A program made the translations under genes and the position numbers. Shown piece after piece: positions 17,487 to 27,887 of a DNA stretch of 64,000 nucleotides; position 1 is the first letter of the stretch; each line of letters opens with the position of its first letter. The stretch lies in contig CACKMS010000001.1 in assembly GCA_902601315.1 (NCBI GenBank), positions 62,001 through 126,000 on the forward strand. Reading direction: 5' to 3'. The DNA comes from an uncultured Pelagibacteraceae bacterium (GTDB lineage: Bacteria > Pseudomonadota > Alphaproteobacteria > Pelagibacterales > Pelagibacteraceae). The notes under the pieces were generated by a model. The model made no database searches. It was not told the origin of the DNA and was given only the letters and a program-made list of their open reading frames with translations.

Positions 17487-18967
17487 CAGTTATTTGAACC
17501 AGTGCTTAATAGTGATAATTGAGTAACTTTATCTCCACCTAATTCATCAATTATTTTTACTGGGTAATCACCAGTGAAATAATGATCCGTTAATTGAGGA
17601 TAGTTATCATTTCTTTTTTCAAATCCCATGGCTTTATACAGTCCATCTAAACTCAAAAATTTCAAACTTTGTGCACTTATAAATTCTTTTATTTCATCTA
17701 CAGTTTTGTTAGCAGCCAATAGTTCTTTCTTTGTAGGGGTATCTACACCATAAAAATCAGGATATTTGATTTCAGGACAAGCAATTCTAACATGCACTTC
17801 TTTTGCTCCAGCATCATATAACATCTTAACTATTTTATAAGAGGTCGTTCCTCTCACAAGTGAGTCATCGATTAATATTATTTTTTTATTTTTAATTACT
17901 GATAGGTTTGCATTTAATTTTAATTTTACTCCAAGGCTTCTAATTTGTTGAGAAGGCTCAATAAAAGTTCGTCCCACATAATGGTTTCTAATAAGACCTA
18001 AATCAAATTTTACTTTTTTTTCTTGGGCATAACCTAATGCTGCGGCATTTCCAGAGTCTGGTACTGGCACAACTAAATCAGCATCAAAATTATCTTCTTT
18101 AGCTAATTGTGCTCCAAAATTTTTTCTATATTCATAAGCAGTTTTTCCATTTAAAAGGCTATCAGGTCTTGAAAAATAGATATATTCAAAAATGCAAGGC
18201 CTTACTTTTTTTGGAGGAAAAGGTTTTAAACTTTGTAATTCATCATTTTCTACGTAAACGATTTCTCCATTTTCAACTTCTCTTATAAATTTTGCACCTA
18301 TTATATCTAATGCGCATGTTTCTGAAGTAAAAACATAGGAATTTTTTAACTTTCCAATAACAAGAGGACGAATACCAAGTGGATCTCTAACTCCTATTAA
18401 GCTATTCTGTGTCATCATAACTAAAGCATATCCCCCTTGAATTTGGAATATAGCATCGATTATTTTATCAATTGTTCTACCTCTTTTTGACTTAGCAATT
18501 AATTTAACAATAGTTTCTGTATCTGAAGTCGTATAAAAAATGGAACCTTCCTCAACCATTTTATTTCTTAAGGTAATAGCATTAGTTAAATTTCCATTGT
18601 GAGCTACACCAATTCCTCCAGAATTTGTATCTGCAAAGAATGGTTGTACATTTCTTAAAGCAGTTCCCCCTGTTGTTGAATATCTGTTATGACCAATTGC
18701 AAATTTTCCTGGTAAATTTTTTAAAACTTTTTCATCATTAAAATTGTCTCCTACAAGACCAAATCTTTTTTCCGAATGATATTTTTCTCCATCAAATGAA
18801 ACGATCCCACATCCTTCTTGACCTCTGTGTTGTAGAGCATGCAAGCCTAAAGCTGTTAAGGTAGATGCATCTGAAGAGTTGCTTATTCCAAAAACACCGC
18901 ATTCCTCCTTGATTTTTGGACTATATATCCTGAACTTTTTCTTTAGCGTCTTGATATTCTTTTTCAT
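17486..18967 (-). CDS. purF: Amidophosphoribosyltransferase
   Basis: CGVFGIS, LQHRGQEGCGI, GHNRYSTTG, VPVPDSGNAAALGYA, IILIDDSLVRGTT. Confidence 0.97.
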   Translation of the reverse strand: MKKNIKTLKKKFRIYSPKIKEECGVFGISNSSDASTLTALGLHALQHRGQEGCGIVSFDGEKYHSEKRFGLVGDNFNDEKVLKNLPGKFAIGHNRYSTTGGTALRNVQPFFADTNSGGIGVAHNGNLTNAITLRNKMVEEGSIFYTTSDTETIVKLIAKSKRGRTIDKIIDAIFQIQGGYALVMMTQNSLIGVRDPLGIRPLVIGKLKNSYVFTSETCALDIIGAKFIREVENGEIVYVENDELQSLKPFPPKKVRPCIFEYIYFSRPDSLLNGKTAYEYRKNFGAQLAKEDNFDADLVVPVPDSGNAAALGYAQEKKVKFDLGLIRNHYVGRTFIEPSQQIRSLGVKLKLNANLSVIKNKKIILIDDSLVRGTTSYKIVKMLYDAGAKEVHVRIACPEIKYPDFYGVDTPTKKELLAANKTVDEIKEFISAQSLKFLSLDGLYKAMGFEKRNDNYPQLTDHYFTGDYPVKIIDELGGDKVTQLSLLSTGSNN

Positions 18968-19466
18968 TGGGAAATTCTCTTATAAGGTACTTGCTACCTT
19001 TTTCAACCATAGGAAATGTAAATGAATCCTTCAAATTTAAAGGCCATTTTTCATAATTATAAACAATGTTAGCAGCTGTAAATAAACAAACCACAAATAC
19101 ATAGGTCTTAACGATTCCAAATATCAAACCAAAAAATTTATCAATTGTACCAATACCCGAATAGGTTACTGCTTTGCTTATTGCTTTGTTAATCATTAAT
19201 ATTATGAAAATTATCAGTACAAATAAGCTAACTCCCAAGATTATATCTAATACATATTCGTTGTCTAAAATATTTTCTACATAGGGTTTTGCTTTTGGAA
19301 AAATAAAAATTGTTAAAATGTATGCCAACACCCATTTTGCAACTGATAAAATTGATAATACAAATCCTTTTAAACCACCTCTGATCATTAAGAAAATTGT
19401 TAAAATTATATAAGAGTAATCAAACACTGTAATTTTTTCTAAAATATCTTGAAAATTGTCAATCAC
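18921..19466 (-). CDS. cvpA: CvpA family protein
   Basis: Four-TM protein immediately upstream of purF; FDYSYIILTIFLMIRGGLKGFVLSILSVAKWVLA. Confidence 0.9.
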   Translation of the reverse strand: MIDNFQDILEKITVFDYSYIILTIFLMIRGGLKGFVLSILSVAKWVLAYILTIFIFPKAKPYVENILDNEYVLDIILGVSLFVLIIFIILMINKAISKAVTYSGIGTIDKFFGLIFGIVKTYVFVVCLFTAANIVYNYEKWPLNLKDSFTFPMVEKGSKYLIREFPNEKEYQDAKEKVQDI

Positions 19467-21841
19467 TTAATTGAGAAAGGTTTAATAACTAATAATAAAG
19501 ATGGAAGAAGAGTTAGTACAGAAATCATCGCCAATAACATCGCAATTCCTGTAAATATACCAAAATAAATTGTTGGAATAAAATTTGATAATACTAAAAT
19601 AGAAAAACCAAACACAATTGTAATTGAAGTATTTAATATAGCAACACCTACAGTTGAGTGACAAACTCGAAGCGTTTTCTTGTAATTTTTAATTTTAGAA
19701 AATTCTTCCTTGAATCTATAAATATAATGAATACTGTTATCTACAGCAATACCAATTGTTATTGCAGCAATTGTAATTGTCATCATATCCAATGGTATAC
19801 CTGCTAATCCAATAATACCTAAAATAAAAAAAGCAGCTATAAAATTTGGAATAACCCCAATTAAGGATAATTTAATATTTCTAAATAAAATAATGAACAT
19901 TATAAATATTCCAACCATTACGAAACCAAGAGTTAATATTTGAGATTTAAATAAACTTTGTAACAAGTTGTTAAATAAAATTAGAACACCGCCCAATTTA
20001 AATTCATCTTTTTTAAGTCCCAATTTATTTTCTAAATCAAGATTAATTTGATTAATTAAGTCATTTCTTCTTAAATCTTCTAAAGAATCTTTTATTCTTA
20101 AACTTATTCTTGCCTCTGAATCTTTGATTGAAATATAAGGATCAACAATTTCCTTTTTAATCGCATCAGGAATTTTTGAATACAATACACCCATCTCTAG
20201 TGTTCCTAATGGCTTGTTGTTATTTAATTGCGTTGCAACTTCAATAATAGACGAAAAAGATATTACTTTACCTACTGGCTCTAAGCTATCCAAATAGTTG
20301 TGCACATTATTGATTTTATCAATTTTATCTTTAGTAAACCAATATTTGTCATTATTTTGTTCTTCATCACCCCAATCATCCTCAAAATCATCATCAGATT
20401 TTACCTGTTTATTTTTTGGAAACTTAAGTATTACCTCCAAAGGAGTTGTACCACCTAACTTTTCATCAATTAATTTCATGCCTTTATAAATTTCGGTGTT
20501 TTTGTTGAAGTAATTGATGAAACTATTTTCTACTTCTAATTTTGAAATACCAGTTAAGCTTAAAATAATAATAAATACAGTTGTTCCAAAAATAATATTT
20601 TTTCTATTAATTGCAAAATTTCCAAGGAAATGTGTAAATTTTGATTTTTGCTCCTTTTTTATGTTTATATTTGAGCTCTCAATAAAATTTAGTAAAGTGG
20701 GAAGAAGTGTAAATGTGATTATAAAAGATGTAAGCAATCCCATTGTCATCATCCAACCAAAATCAATGATTGGTTTTATTTCACTAAATATTAAAGATAA
20801 GAAGGCACAAATAGTTGTAAGAACAGTATAAAGTATAGGCCAATACATATTACTTGTAGTCATTAAAATGATACTGGTTTTAGTTTTATTTGGAAATTTT
20901 TTTGAAAGTTGAAGAAATCGAGTACTCATATGAATGTTCATTGCCATTGTTAGAATGAGCATCATAGCTATAAAGTTTGAGGATATAACTGTAACTTTCC
21001 ATCCAACTAAACCTAGAAGTCCCATCATAATTATTACAGAAAAAAAACAACTACTTATAGGTACAATAATCCAAATTAATTTTCTAAAGACGAACCAAAG
21101 TGTTGCTATAATAAAAATTAATACTCCAAGGCCAAATACAATAATATCATTTTTTATAAATGTCATCATATCATCCGCAATCATGGGAATACCGCCCAAA
21201 TGAATTTTACCAATAGTACTAAAATTTTTTATTACTTCTCTTATTTCTAAAATATTTTCATGATTTTGTTTTTTGATCTGATCTTTATATTTTTCTAGGT
21301 CTTGATTGTTTTTAAATTCTTTGTTTTTTTCTCTGGATTTTAAATAAACAATTATTCCACTAGTTTCCCCATCTTCACTTATTACAAAATTTCTAAATAC
21401 GGGACTATTTTTAATTTCTTGAAAACCTCTGATTTTATCTACATCATTATCTTTTAATGATTTAAAATTTTTTAATCTCTCTAAAAGAGGTTGATCGGTG
21501 CTATTAAGAAGAGGTATATCTAAAAGAGTGATAACATTATGAACCCAATCTAATTTTTGAATCTCCTGTTTTAGTGATAATAAATTTTTGATGGAATTAG
21601 ATGAAATCATTTCATCATTTGGAGTATAAGTTAATACTAAAAATTCTTTTGCACCATATCTTTCAGAGATTTCATTTAAGTATTTTAGGTCTGGATCACC
21701 TTCAATAAGAAGAGTATCTGATGATGCATCAAGCCTAAAATTCTTTGAAAAGTAACTAAAAAAAATTAAAGAAATTAAAAGTATTAGAAAAACTAATTTT
21801 GGTTTCTTAATAATATTTTTTTGATAAAAATTAGCTAACAT
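19463..21841 (-). CDS. RND/MMPL-family transporter
   Basis: 792 aa, two large periplasmic loops, 12 TM; GIAVDNSIHYIYRFKEE motif. Confidence 0.88.
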   Translation of the reverse strand: MLANFYQKNIIKKPKLVFLILLISLIFFSYFSKNFRLDASSDTLLIEGDPDLKYLNEISERYGAKEFLVLTYTPNDEMISSNSIKNLLSLKQEIQKLDWVHNVITLLDIPLLNSTDQPLLERLKNFKSLKDNDVDKIRGFQEIKNSPVFRNFVISEDGETSGIIVYLKSREKNKEFKNNQDLEKYKDQIKKQNHENILEIREVIKNFSTIGKIHLGGIPMIADDMMTFIKNDIIVFGLGVLIFIIATLWFVFRKLIWIIVPISSCFFSVIIMMGLLGLVGWKVTVISSNFIAMMLILTMAMNIHMSTRFLQLSKKFPNKTKTSIILMTTSNMYWPILYTVLTTICAFLSLIFSEIKPIIDFGWMMTMGLLTSFIITFTLLPTLLNFIESSNINIKKEQKSKFTHFLGNFAINRKNIIFGTTVFIIILSLTGISKLEVENSFINYFNKNTEIYKGMKLIDEKLGGTTPLEVILKFPKNKQVKSDDDFEDDWGDEEQNNDKYWFTKDKIDKINNVHNYLDSLEPVGKVISFSSIIEVATQLNNNKPLGTLEMGVLYSKIPDAIKKEIVDPYISIKDSEARISLRIKDSLEDLRRNDLINQINLDLENKLGLKKDEFKLGGVLILFNNLLQSLFKSQILTLGFVMVGIFIMFIILFRNIKLSLIGVIPNFIAAFFILGIIGLAGIPLDMMTITIAAITIGIAVDNSIHYIYRFKEEFSKIKNYKKTLRVCHSTVGVAILNTSITIVFGFSILVLSNFIPTIYFGIFTGIAMLLAMISVLTLLPSLLLVIKPFSIK

Positions 21842-21866
21842 TCAGTATTAGCTTATATATTTAAAA

Positions 21867-23282
21867 CTAGTTATTTTGAATATCTTTAAATTTGGTAAAC
21901 ATAGCCTCAAATTCCAGCATTATATTACCTGTTGGACCATGACGTTGTTTACCTATAATTATTTCAGCTAAACTTGAGACTTCATTCATTTTCGCCTGCC
22001 ATTCTGCGTGCTCAACCGTTGCAGGTCTTGGCTCTTTTCTCTCTAAGTAATATGCTTCTCTGTAAACAAACATTACAACATCCGCATCTTGTTCAATAGA
22101 TCCAGACTCTCTTAAATCAGCTAATTGTGGTTTCTTATCATCCCTTGCTTCAACTGCTCTAGAAAGTTGAGATAATGCAACAACTGGAACTGATAGCTCT
22201 TTTGCAAGCGCTTTTAAACCCTGCGTAATCTCTGATATTTCTTGAACTCTTCCATCTTTAAAGTTTGATGCTCTCATCAATTGAATATAATCAATAACCA
22301 CCATATCAAGGCCATATAATCTTTTTATTCTTCTTGCCCTATTACTCAGAGCTGCAATCGAAATTGCTGGAGTTTCATCAATATACAGTGGCAACTCAGA
22401 TATATCTTTTGAGGTTTCGATAAATTTATCAAATTGCTCTTCCGATATTCTACCTCTTCTTATATCATTTGATTTAATTCTAGATTGCTCAGCAAGAATT
22501 CTAGTTGAAAGTTGTTCTGATGACATTTCTAAAGAGAAAAAAGCTATAGATGACTTTTTTCCTTCATCTTGTAACTTTTTAGCAGCATTGAATGCTATAT
22601 TAGTAGCTAATGCGGTTTTTCCCATTGATGGTCTTCCTGCAATTATTATTAGATCTGATTTATGTAAACCGCCTAACCGATCATCAAGATCTGTTAAACC
22701 AGTAGGCACACCAACAATTCCCTCATCATTTTTGTATGCACTTGAAGCCATTTCTATTGTTTGTCTCATGGCTTCGTCAAATTTAATTAATGAACTACTA
22801 AACGAACCTTTTTCAGCTAAATCAAATAATGATTTTTCAAAATTTTCTATAATTTTTTGACCATCATTATCTAGTTCATTTAGTTTTGCGGTATCAATTA
22901 TATTTTCTGAAATTTTAATTAATTCTCTTTTTACATATAGATCATAAATTAATTTTGAATATTCAATTGCTTGCCTTGAGGATGTTGAAAATTTAGTAAC
23001 TTTTACAAGATATTCAGGTACATTTAATTCATCTTTTTCATTTTCAAAATAATTTTTAAGAGTAATTGGGTTTGCCAACATACCGCTATAAATTAATTTC
23101 TCAATTGCCCCAAAAATTTTTTGATGCATTGGATCATAAAAATTTTTACTTGTGATCATCATATTAATTTCATCAAATATTTCATTTGAAAGCAAAATTG
23201 ATCCAATTACTGATTGTTCAGCTTCAATATTATTTGGATGTTCCTCTAATTTGCTTTTTACAATACTAAGTGATTTAGACAT
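21867..23282 (-). CDS. dnaB: Replicative DNA helicase
   Basis: GRPSMGKTALATNIA Walker A, FSLEMSSEQL, VVIDYIQLM, LSQLSRAVE, ADLRESGSIEQDADVV. Confidence 0.98.
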   Translation of the reverse strand: MSKSLSIVKSKLEEHPNNIEAEQSVIGSILLSNEIFDEINMMITSKNFYDPMHQKIFGAIEKLIYSGMLANPITLKNYFENEKDELNVPEYLVKVTKFSTSSRQAIEYSKLIYDLYVKRELIKISENIIDTAKLNELDNDGQKIIENFEKSLFDLAEKGSFSSSLIKFDEAMRQTIEMASSAYKNDEGIVGVPTGLTDLDDRLGGLHKSDLIIIAGRPSMGKTALATNIAFNAAKKLQDEGKKSSIAFFSLEMSSEQLSTRILAEQSRIKSNDIRRGRISEEQFDKFIETSKDISELPLYIDETPAISIAALSNRARRIKRLYGLDMVVIDYIQLMRASNFKDGRVQEISEITQGLKALAKELSVPVVALSQLSRAVEARDDKKPQLADLRESGSIEQDADVVMFVYREAYYLERKEPRPATVEHAEWQAKMNEVSSLAEIIIGKQRHGPTGNIMLEFEAMFTKFKDIQNN

Positions 23283-23350
23283 TATAAAAACTTATTCAAA
23301 TACTATAATGTTTTCAATATCGAATTAAATCTGGGGAAAAAAATGTATAA

Positions 23351-23809
23351 TTATTTTATTTCTTCTTGAGGTATTACTTTAATTGTTATTTGAGTTTGAA
23401 CTTCAGAATGAAGATTTATCTCTACTTTAAACTCACCCAAAGATTTTATTTCTTTAGTAGGTTGAATATTAGATGGGTTGATGTCTACTTTTTCGTTTTC
23501 ATGTAACAATTTTGAAATTTCAGTAGGTTTTACTGATCCATATAATTCTTTGTTTTCAGTGCTCAGTTTTTTTATTTCGTATGTTTTATTTTGAATTTTT
23601 TCTAAAATACTTTTAGCTTCTCTTTTCTTATCTTGATCCTTTTTATTAAGTTCTTGTTTTATTTTCTCTACTTCTTTAATATTTTCTTTTGAGGCAAATA
23701 GAGCTTTTTTTTTTGATATTAGATAATTTCTTGCGAAACCTCTTTTCACATCAATTATCTCTCCAATTGATCCAATTTTTCTGACATTTTCTAATAGAAT
23801 AACCTTCAT
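23351..23809 (-). CDS. rplI: 50S ribosomal protein L9
   Basis: [36 protein letters not shown]. Confidence 0.97.
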   Translation of the reverse strand: MKVILLENVRKIGSIGEIIDVKRGFARNYLISKKKALFASKENIKEVEKIKQELNKKDQDKKREAKSILEKIQNKTYEIKKLSTENKELYGSVKPTEISKLLHENEKVDINPSNIQPTKEIKSLGEFKVEINLHSEVQTQITIKVIPQEEIK

Positions 23810-24078
23810 TAAATTAATGCTAAATTTCTAGCTCTTTTAATTGATAGAGATAATTCTCTTTGTTTTTTTTGACTCACAGAGGTAATTCTAGAAGGAAGAA
23901 TTTTACCATTTTCAGATACATATCTTTTTAAAAGTTTTATGTTTTTATAATCTACTACTGGAGCACCTTTACCTGTAAGGGGACATTTCTTTTTAAATTT
24001 ATATCTGTTGTTTTGGAAAATACTCAATTTAGAAAAGTTGCTTTGTGTATTTTTTTTTTTATTATTTCTTTTTTTCAT
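23809..24078 (-). CDS. rpsR: 30S ribosomal protein S18
   Basis: [58 protein letters not shown]. Confidence 0.97.
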   Translation of the reverse strand: MKKRNNKKKNTQSNFSKLSIFQNNRYKFKKKCPLTGKGAPVVDYKNIKLLKRYVSENGKILPSRITSVSQKKQRELSLSIKRARNLALI

Positions 24079-24433
24079 TATTCTTTACTTTGTTTTCTTC
24101 GTAATTATTTTCGCTCTTTTTTTTAAAATAATCTGTATCTAAATCAAATTTTTTTACTTTTATTGTTAGGTATCTTAGTAAATTTTTGTCAATTTTCTCA
24201 TTTTTTTCTAATTCAGATATAGTTTTCCCATTTGCTTTAATTTTAAAATGCAAGTAGTTCCCCTTCTTATTTTTTTTAATTAAATAAGTAAGGTTCATTA
24301 AACCCCAGTTCTCGAGTTTAACAATATCGCCTTCGTTTTTTTCTACAATTTTTGAGTACTTTTCTTGAAGTTGTTTTAATTGTGATGGACTTGTGTCTTG
24401 TCGAGCTATGATTGTGTGTTCGTATAAGTTCAT
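24062..24433 (-). CDS. rpsF: 30S ribosomal protein S6
   Basis: [42 protein letters not shown]. Confidence 0.96.
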   Translation of the reverse strand: MNLYEHTIIARQDTSPSQLKQLQEKYSKIVEKNEGDIVKLENWGLMNLTYLIKKNKKGNYLHFKIKANGKTISELEKNEKIDKNLLRYLTIKVKKFDLDTDYFKKKSENNYEENKVKNNEKKK

Positions 24434-24515
24434 ATTATTCTTTTAAAAGTGTGAGGATATACTATTATTAATTTTTAATTACAATACAAAAAATACAATA
24501 TTAGCAATATATTTA

Positions 24516-25436
24516 ATGTTTTCTGTTTTATTTCCCGGCCAAGGTTCCCAATCTCCAGGTATGGCAAAAATTTTCTACGATAACTTTGATTACGTGAAGA
24601 CTTTTTTTAGAGAGGCTGATGATTTACTTAATAGCTCAATAAGTAAATTAATATTAGAGGGTCCAAAAGATCAGCTAGATCTTACTGAAAATACTCAACC
24701 AGCAATTTTTCTAGTAAGCTATTGTATTTTTCATGTCTTAAAAAGAGAAACATCATTTGATATAGATGCTGCAAAATATTTTGCTGGTCATTCATTAGGT
24801 GAGTATTCTGCATTAGCATGTGCAGAATCTTTAACATTTTCTCAAACAATAAAATTGTTAAAAAAAAGAGGTTATGCAATGCAATCAGCTGTTCCAAAAG
24901 GTCAAGGTGGTATGTTGGCAGTTTTAGGATCTGATATTGAAATAATTAATGAAATTTTAAGGAGGAATAAAGATAATTTTATTTGTTATGTAGCTAATGA
25001 TAATTCAGTTGGTCAAATTGTAATTAGTGGAAATAATAAAGATTTAGAAAAATTTTCTTTAGAATTAATGAATAATAAAATAAAAAATATAAAACTTCCA
25101 GTAAGTGCACCATTTCATTGCAGACTAATGAAAAGTGCAACAAAAATTATGGAAGTAGAAATATCTCATTTAGATTTTAAATCACCAAAAATTGATATCA
25201 TTTCAAATGTGACATCAGAACCAGTTAATGAGGTATCTACTATAAGAAAATTATTGATAAGCCAAATTGAAAAACCAGTAAGATGGAGAGAAATTATTAA
25301 TTATATGATAAACAAAAATATAAATAAATTTATAGAAATAGGTCCTGGTAAAGTACTCTCAGGATTAGTAAAAAGAATAAATAGAAATGTAAAACTTATA
25401 CAAATTAATGATTTAGAAGATCTAAAAAAGTTATAG
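24516..25436 (+). CDS. fabD: Malonyl CoA-ACP transacylase
   Basis: LFPGQGSQSPGMAK, GHSLGEYSAL, EIGPGKVLSGLVKRI. Confidence 0.97.
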   Translation: MFSVLFPGQGSQSPGMAKIFYDNFDYVKTFFREADDLLNSSISKLILEGPKDQLDLTENTQPAIFLVSYCIFHVLKRETSFDIDAAKYFAGHSLGEYSALACAESLTFSQTIKLLKKRGYAMQSAVPKGQGGMLAVLGSDIEIINEILRRNKDNFICYVANDNSVGQIVISGNNKDLEKFSLELMNNKIKNIKLPVSAPFHCRLMKSATKIMEVEISHLDFKSPKIDIISNVTSEPVNEVSTIRKLLISQIEKPVRWREIINYMINKNINKFIEIGPGKVLSGLVKRINRNVKLIQINDLEDLKKL

Positions 25437-25440
25437 GCGA

Positions 25441-26178
25441 ATGATAGACTTAAAAGATACTAATATTATTCTTACTGGAGCTACAGGAGGTATAGGCAAT
25501 TCTATTTTAGAAAATTTAATTTTATCTGGTGCAAATGTGTTAGCTACGGGCACCAATGAGGAAAAACTAATTTTAATAAAAGAAAAATATAAAAAAGTTC
25601 AAACAGAAAAATTTGATATATCAAATCATTTAGAAATTGAAAATTTCATAAATAAAGCAAATGATAGCTTGGGTGGAAGAATAGATGTATTAATTAATAA
25701 TGCTGGAATTACTAGAGATAATCTTTCGATAAGAATGAAAGATGACGAATGGAATAAAGTTATTGATATTAATTTAACTTCCACATTTCTTTTAAGTAAA
25801 AGTGTTTTAAAAAAAATGCTAAAAATTAAAAAAGGAAAAATTGTAAATATCACATCTATAGTTGGACACACAGGTAATATTGGGCAGGCAAATTATACGG
25901 CCTCCAAAGCTGGCGTGGTTGCTATGTCTAAAAGTTTGGCTCTAGAATATGGAAAGAAAAATATAAATGTAAATTGTGTCTCCCCAGGCTTTATAACAAC
26001 TGAAATGACTAATAAAATTAATGACGATTACAAAGAAGTTTTAAAATCTAAAATACCTATGAATAGATTTGGCACCCCGAATGACATTGCAAATACTGTC
26101 ATTTTTTTATGCTCAAAACTTTCAGATTATATTACCGGTGAAACAATTCATGTTAATGGTGGCATGTATTTTAGTTGA
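25441..26178 (+). CDS. fabG: 3-oxoacyl-ACP reductase
   Basis: TGATGGIG, NNAGITRDNL, YTASKAGVVAMSKSLA, GETIHVNGGMYF. Confidence 0.96.
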   Translation: MIDLKDTNIILTGATGGIGNSILENLILSGANVLATGTNEEKLILIKEKYKKVQTEKFDISNHLEIENFINKANDSLGGRIDVLINNAGITRDNLSIRMKDDEWNKVIDINLTSTFLLSKSVLKKMLKIKKGKIVNITSIVGHTGNIGQANYTASKAGVVAMSKSLALEYGKKNINVNCVSPGFITTEMTNKINDDYKEVLKSKIPMNRFGTPNDIANTVIFLCSKLSDYITGETIHVNGGMYFS

Positions 26179-26224
26179 CAAAATCAACAAAATATTTATT
26201 AACGACATAACTTAAAGGATATAA

Positions 26225-26464
26225 ATGTCAGACGATATTTCAAGCAAAGTAAAAAAAATAGTTGCAGACCATCTAGGGATTGACGAAGCGAAAGTTACTG
26301 AAGAATCAAGTTTTATCGATGATCTTGGAGCAGATAGTTTAGATACTGTTGAATTAGTGATGGCTTTCGAAGAAGAATTTGGGTCAGAGATCTCAGATAG
26401 TGATGCTGAAAAAATTCTTACAGTAGGGGATGCTGTAAAATTTATAGAGAACAAAGCTAATTAA
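26225..26464 (+). CDS. acpP: Acyl carrier protein
   Basis: [21 protein letters not shown]. Confidence 0.98.
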   Translation: MSDDISSKVKKIVADHLGIDEAKVTEESSFIDDLGADSLDTVELVMAFEEEFGSEISDSDAEKILTVGDAVKFIENKAN

Positions 26465-26477
26465 ATTTTAGTATTAA

Positions 26478-27107
26478 ATGTCCGGAAATAATGAGGGGAT
26501 AATTGTAATATTATCATCTCCATCGGGAGCAGGTAAAACTACCTTAGTTAAAGAAATTTCAAGAAGTAAAAATTTTCAAATATCAATATCTCATACAACA
26601 AGAAAACCTCGTTCAATTGAGACAAATGGCAAAGATTATTATTTTGTTAGTGATTATGAATTTAAAAAACTAATTAATGAAGATAAATTTTTAGAATATG
26701 CGAAAGTTTTTCATCATTATTACGGTTCATCTAAAGATGTTGTTTTCAAAAAACTTAATAATGGAGAAAATGTGATTTTTGATATTGATTGGCAAGGAAC
26801 GCAACAAATTAAGAGACAAAAGCTTAATTATAAAATATTTACAATATTTATATTACCTCCGAGTCGAGATGAGCTTTATAATAGACTATTAAATAGAGAT
26901 AGAAATGATGAAAAAATAGCAAAAGAGAGAATGACTCAATTTAACGAAGATGTGCTCCATTGGAAAGATTATGATTTTGTGGTTATCAACGACGATTTAG
27001 GAAATTGTTGCAAAAAAATAATTAAGTTTATTGAGTCTAGTGATATTAAAAAAGATCTTAATTATCAAAAACTTATATCTTTACACGTAGAAAATCTACT
27101 TAATTAA
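26478..27107 (+). CDS. gmk: Guanylate kinase
   Basis: SSPSGAGKTTL, SHTTRKPRSIETNGKDYYFV, FDIDWQGTQQIK. Confidence 0.97.
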   Translation: MSGNNEGIIVILSSPSGAGKTTLVKEISRSKNFQISISHTTRKPRSIETNGKDYYFVSDYEFKKLINEDKFLEYAKVFHHYYGSSKDVVFKKLNNGENVIFDIDWQGTQQIKRQKLNYKIFTIFILPPSRDELYNRLLNRDRNDEKIAKERMTQFNEDVLHWKDYDFVVINDDLGNCCKKIIKFIESSDIKKDLNYQKLISLHVENLLN

Positions 27108-27887
27108 TTTTTCATAAATTAGGCAAATTTTATAAAATGTATCTTTTTTAAGATTTTGGGGGCGCAAATTTATATCTAGATCAAGTTTATCAATTACCTC
27201 TTTTGAATTTTTAAAAAGAATATTAAGAGGTTTTTTTATCATTTTTCTCCTTTGATTAAAAAAAACATTAGTTATGTATTCTAAATTTTTAGAGTTTTTA
27301 AATTTTATATAATTAATTTTCGGCTCAAAAATTAATAATGAACTAATAACTTTTGGCTTCGGAAAAAAACTTGATGGATATATGTCAATTATTTTTTTTA
27401 TATTAAATTTCCAAGAAGAAAATATTGATAAACGTCCATAATTTTTTGAATTACGTTCAGCTAATATTCTATCTGCAACTTCTTTCTGAAACATTAGGAC
27501 TAGTTTTTTGTAAGAAAATTTTGCCGATCGGTAATTAATAATTTTTACAAGAATTTGGCTTGAAATATTATATGGAAGATTACCAAAAATAATTAAGTCT
27601 CTATCACTTAAAAATTTTAAATCATATTTGAGTATATCTTCATTAATAATTATCAATTTATTTTCGAATCTTTTACTTAAATTTTTAATTAATCTTTCAT
27701 CTTTCTCTATTACATAAAATTTTTTTGGTTTTTTTTTTAATATGAATTCTGTTAAATTTCCAGTCCCAGGGCCAATTTCTAAAACATTATCATTCTGGCT
27801 TAAATTCCCTGCATTACATATAATTTCGATAGTATTTTCGTCTATTAAAAAGTTTTGTCCTAAACTTTTTTTAGGAATGATTTTCAT
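27096..27887 (-). CDS. rsmA/ksgA: 16S rRNA (A1518/A1519) dimethyltransferase
   Basis: KKSLGQNFLIDENTI, VLEIGPGTGNLTE, GNLPYNISSQIL; start at internal Met (27887) fits the family. Confidence 0.95.
   Translation of the reverse strand: MKIIPKKSLGQNFLIDENTIEIICNAGNLSQNDNVLEIGPGTGNLTEFILKKKPKKFYVIEKDERLIKNLSKRFENKLIIINEDILKYDLKFLSDRDLIIFGNLPYNISSQILVKIINYRSAKFSYKKLVLMFQKEVADRILAERNSKNYGRLSIFSSWKFNIKKIIDIYPSSFFPKPKVISSLLIFEPKINYIKFKNSKNLEYITNVFFNQRRKMIKKPLNILFKNSKEVIDKLDLDINLRPQNLKKDTFYKICLIYEKLIK

Noticed and set aside
19482-22860. ORFs 19482-19664 (-), 20298-20489, 20514-20831, 20934-21203 and 22588-22860 (+)
   Set aside because: Shadow ORFs within the RND transporter and dnaB genes.
26212-26454. 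80-aa minus-strand ORF opposite acpP
   Set aside because: Perfectly antisense to acpP; Ser-rich translation typical of the reverse complement of acidic ACP coding sequence.
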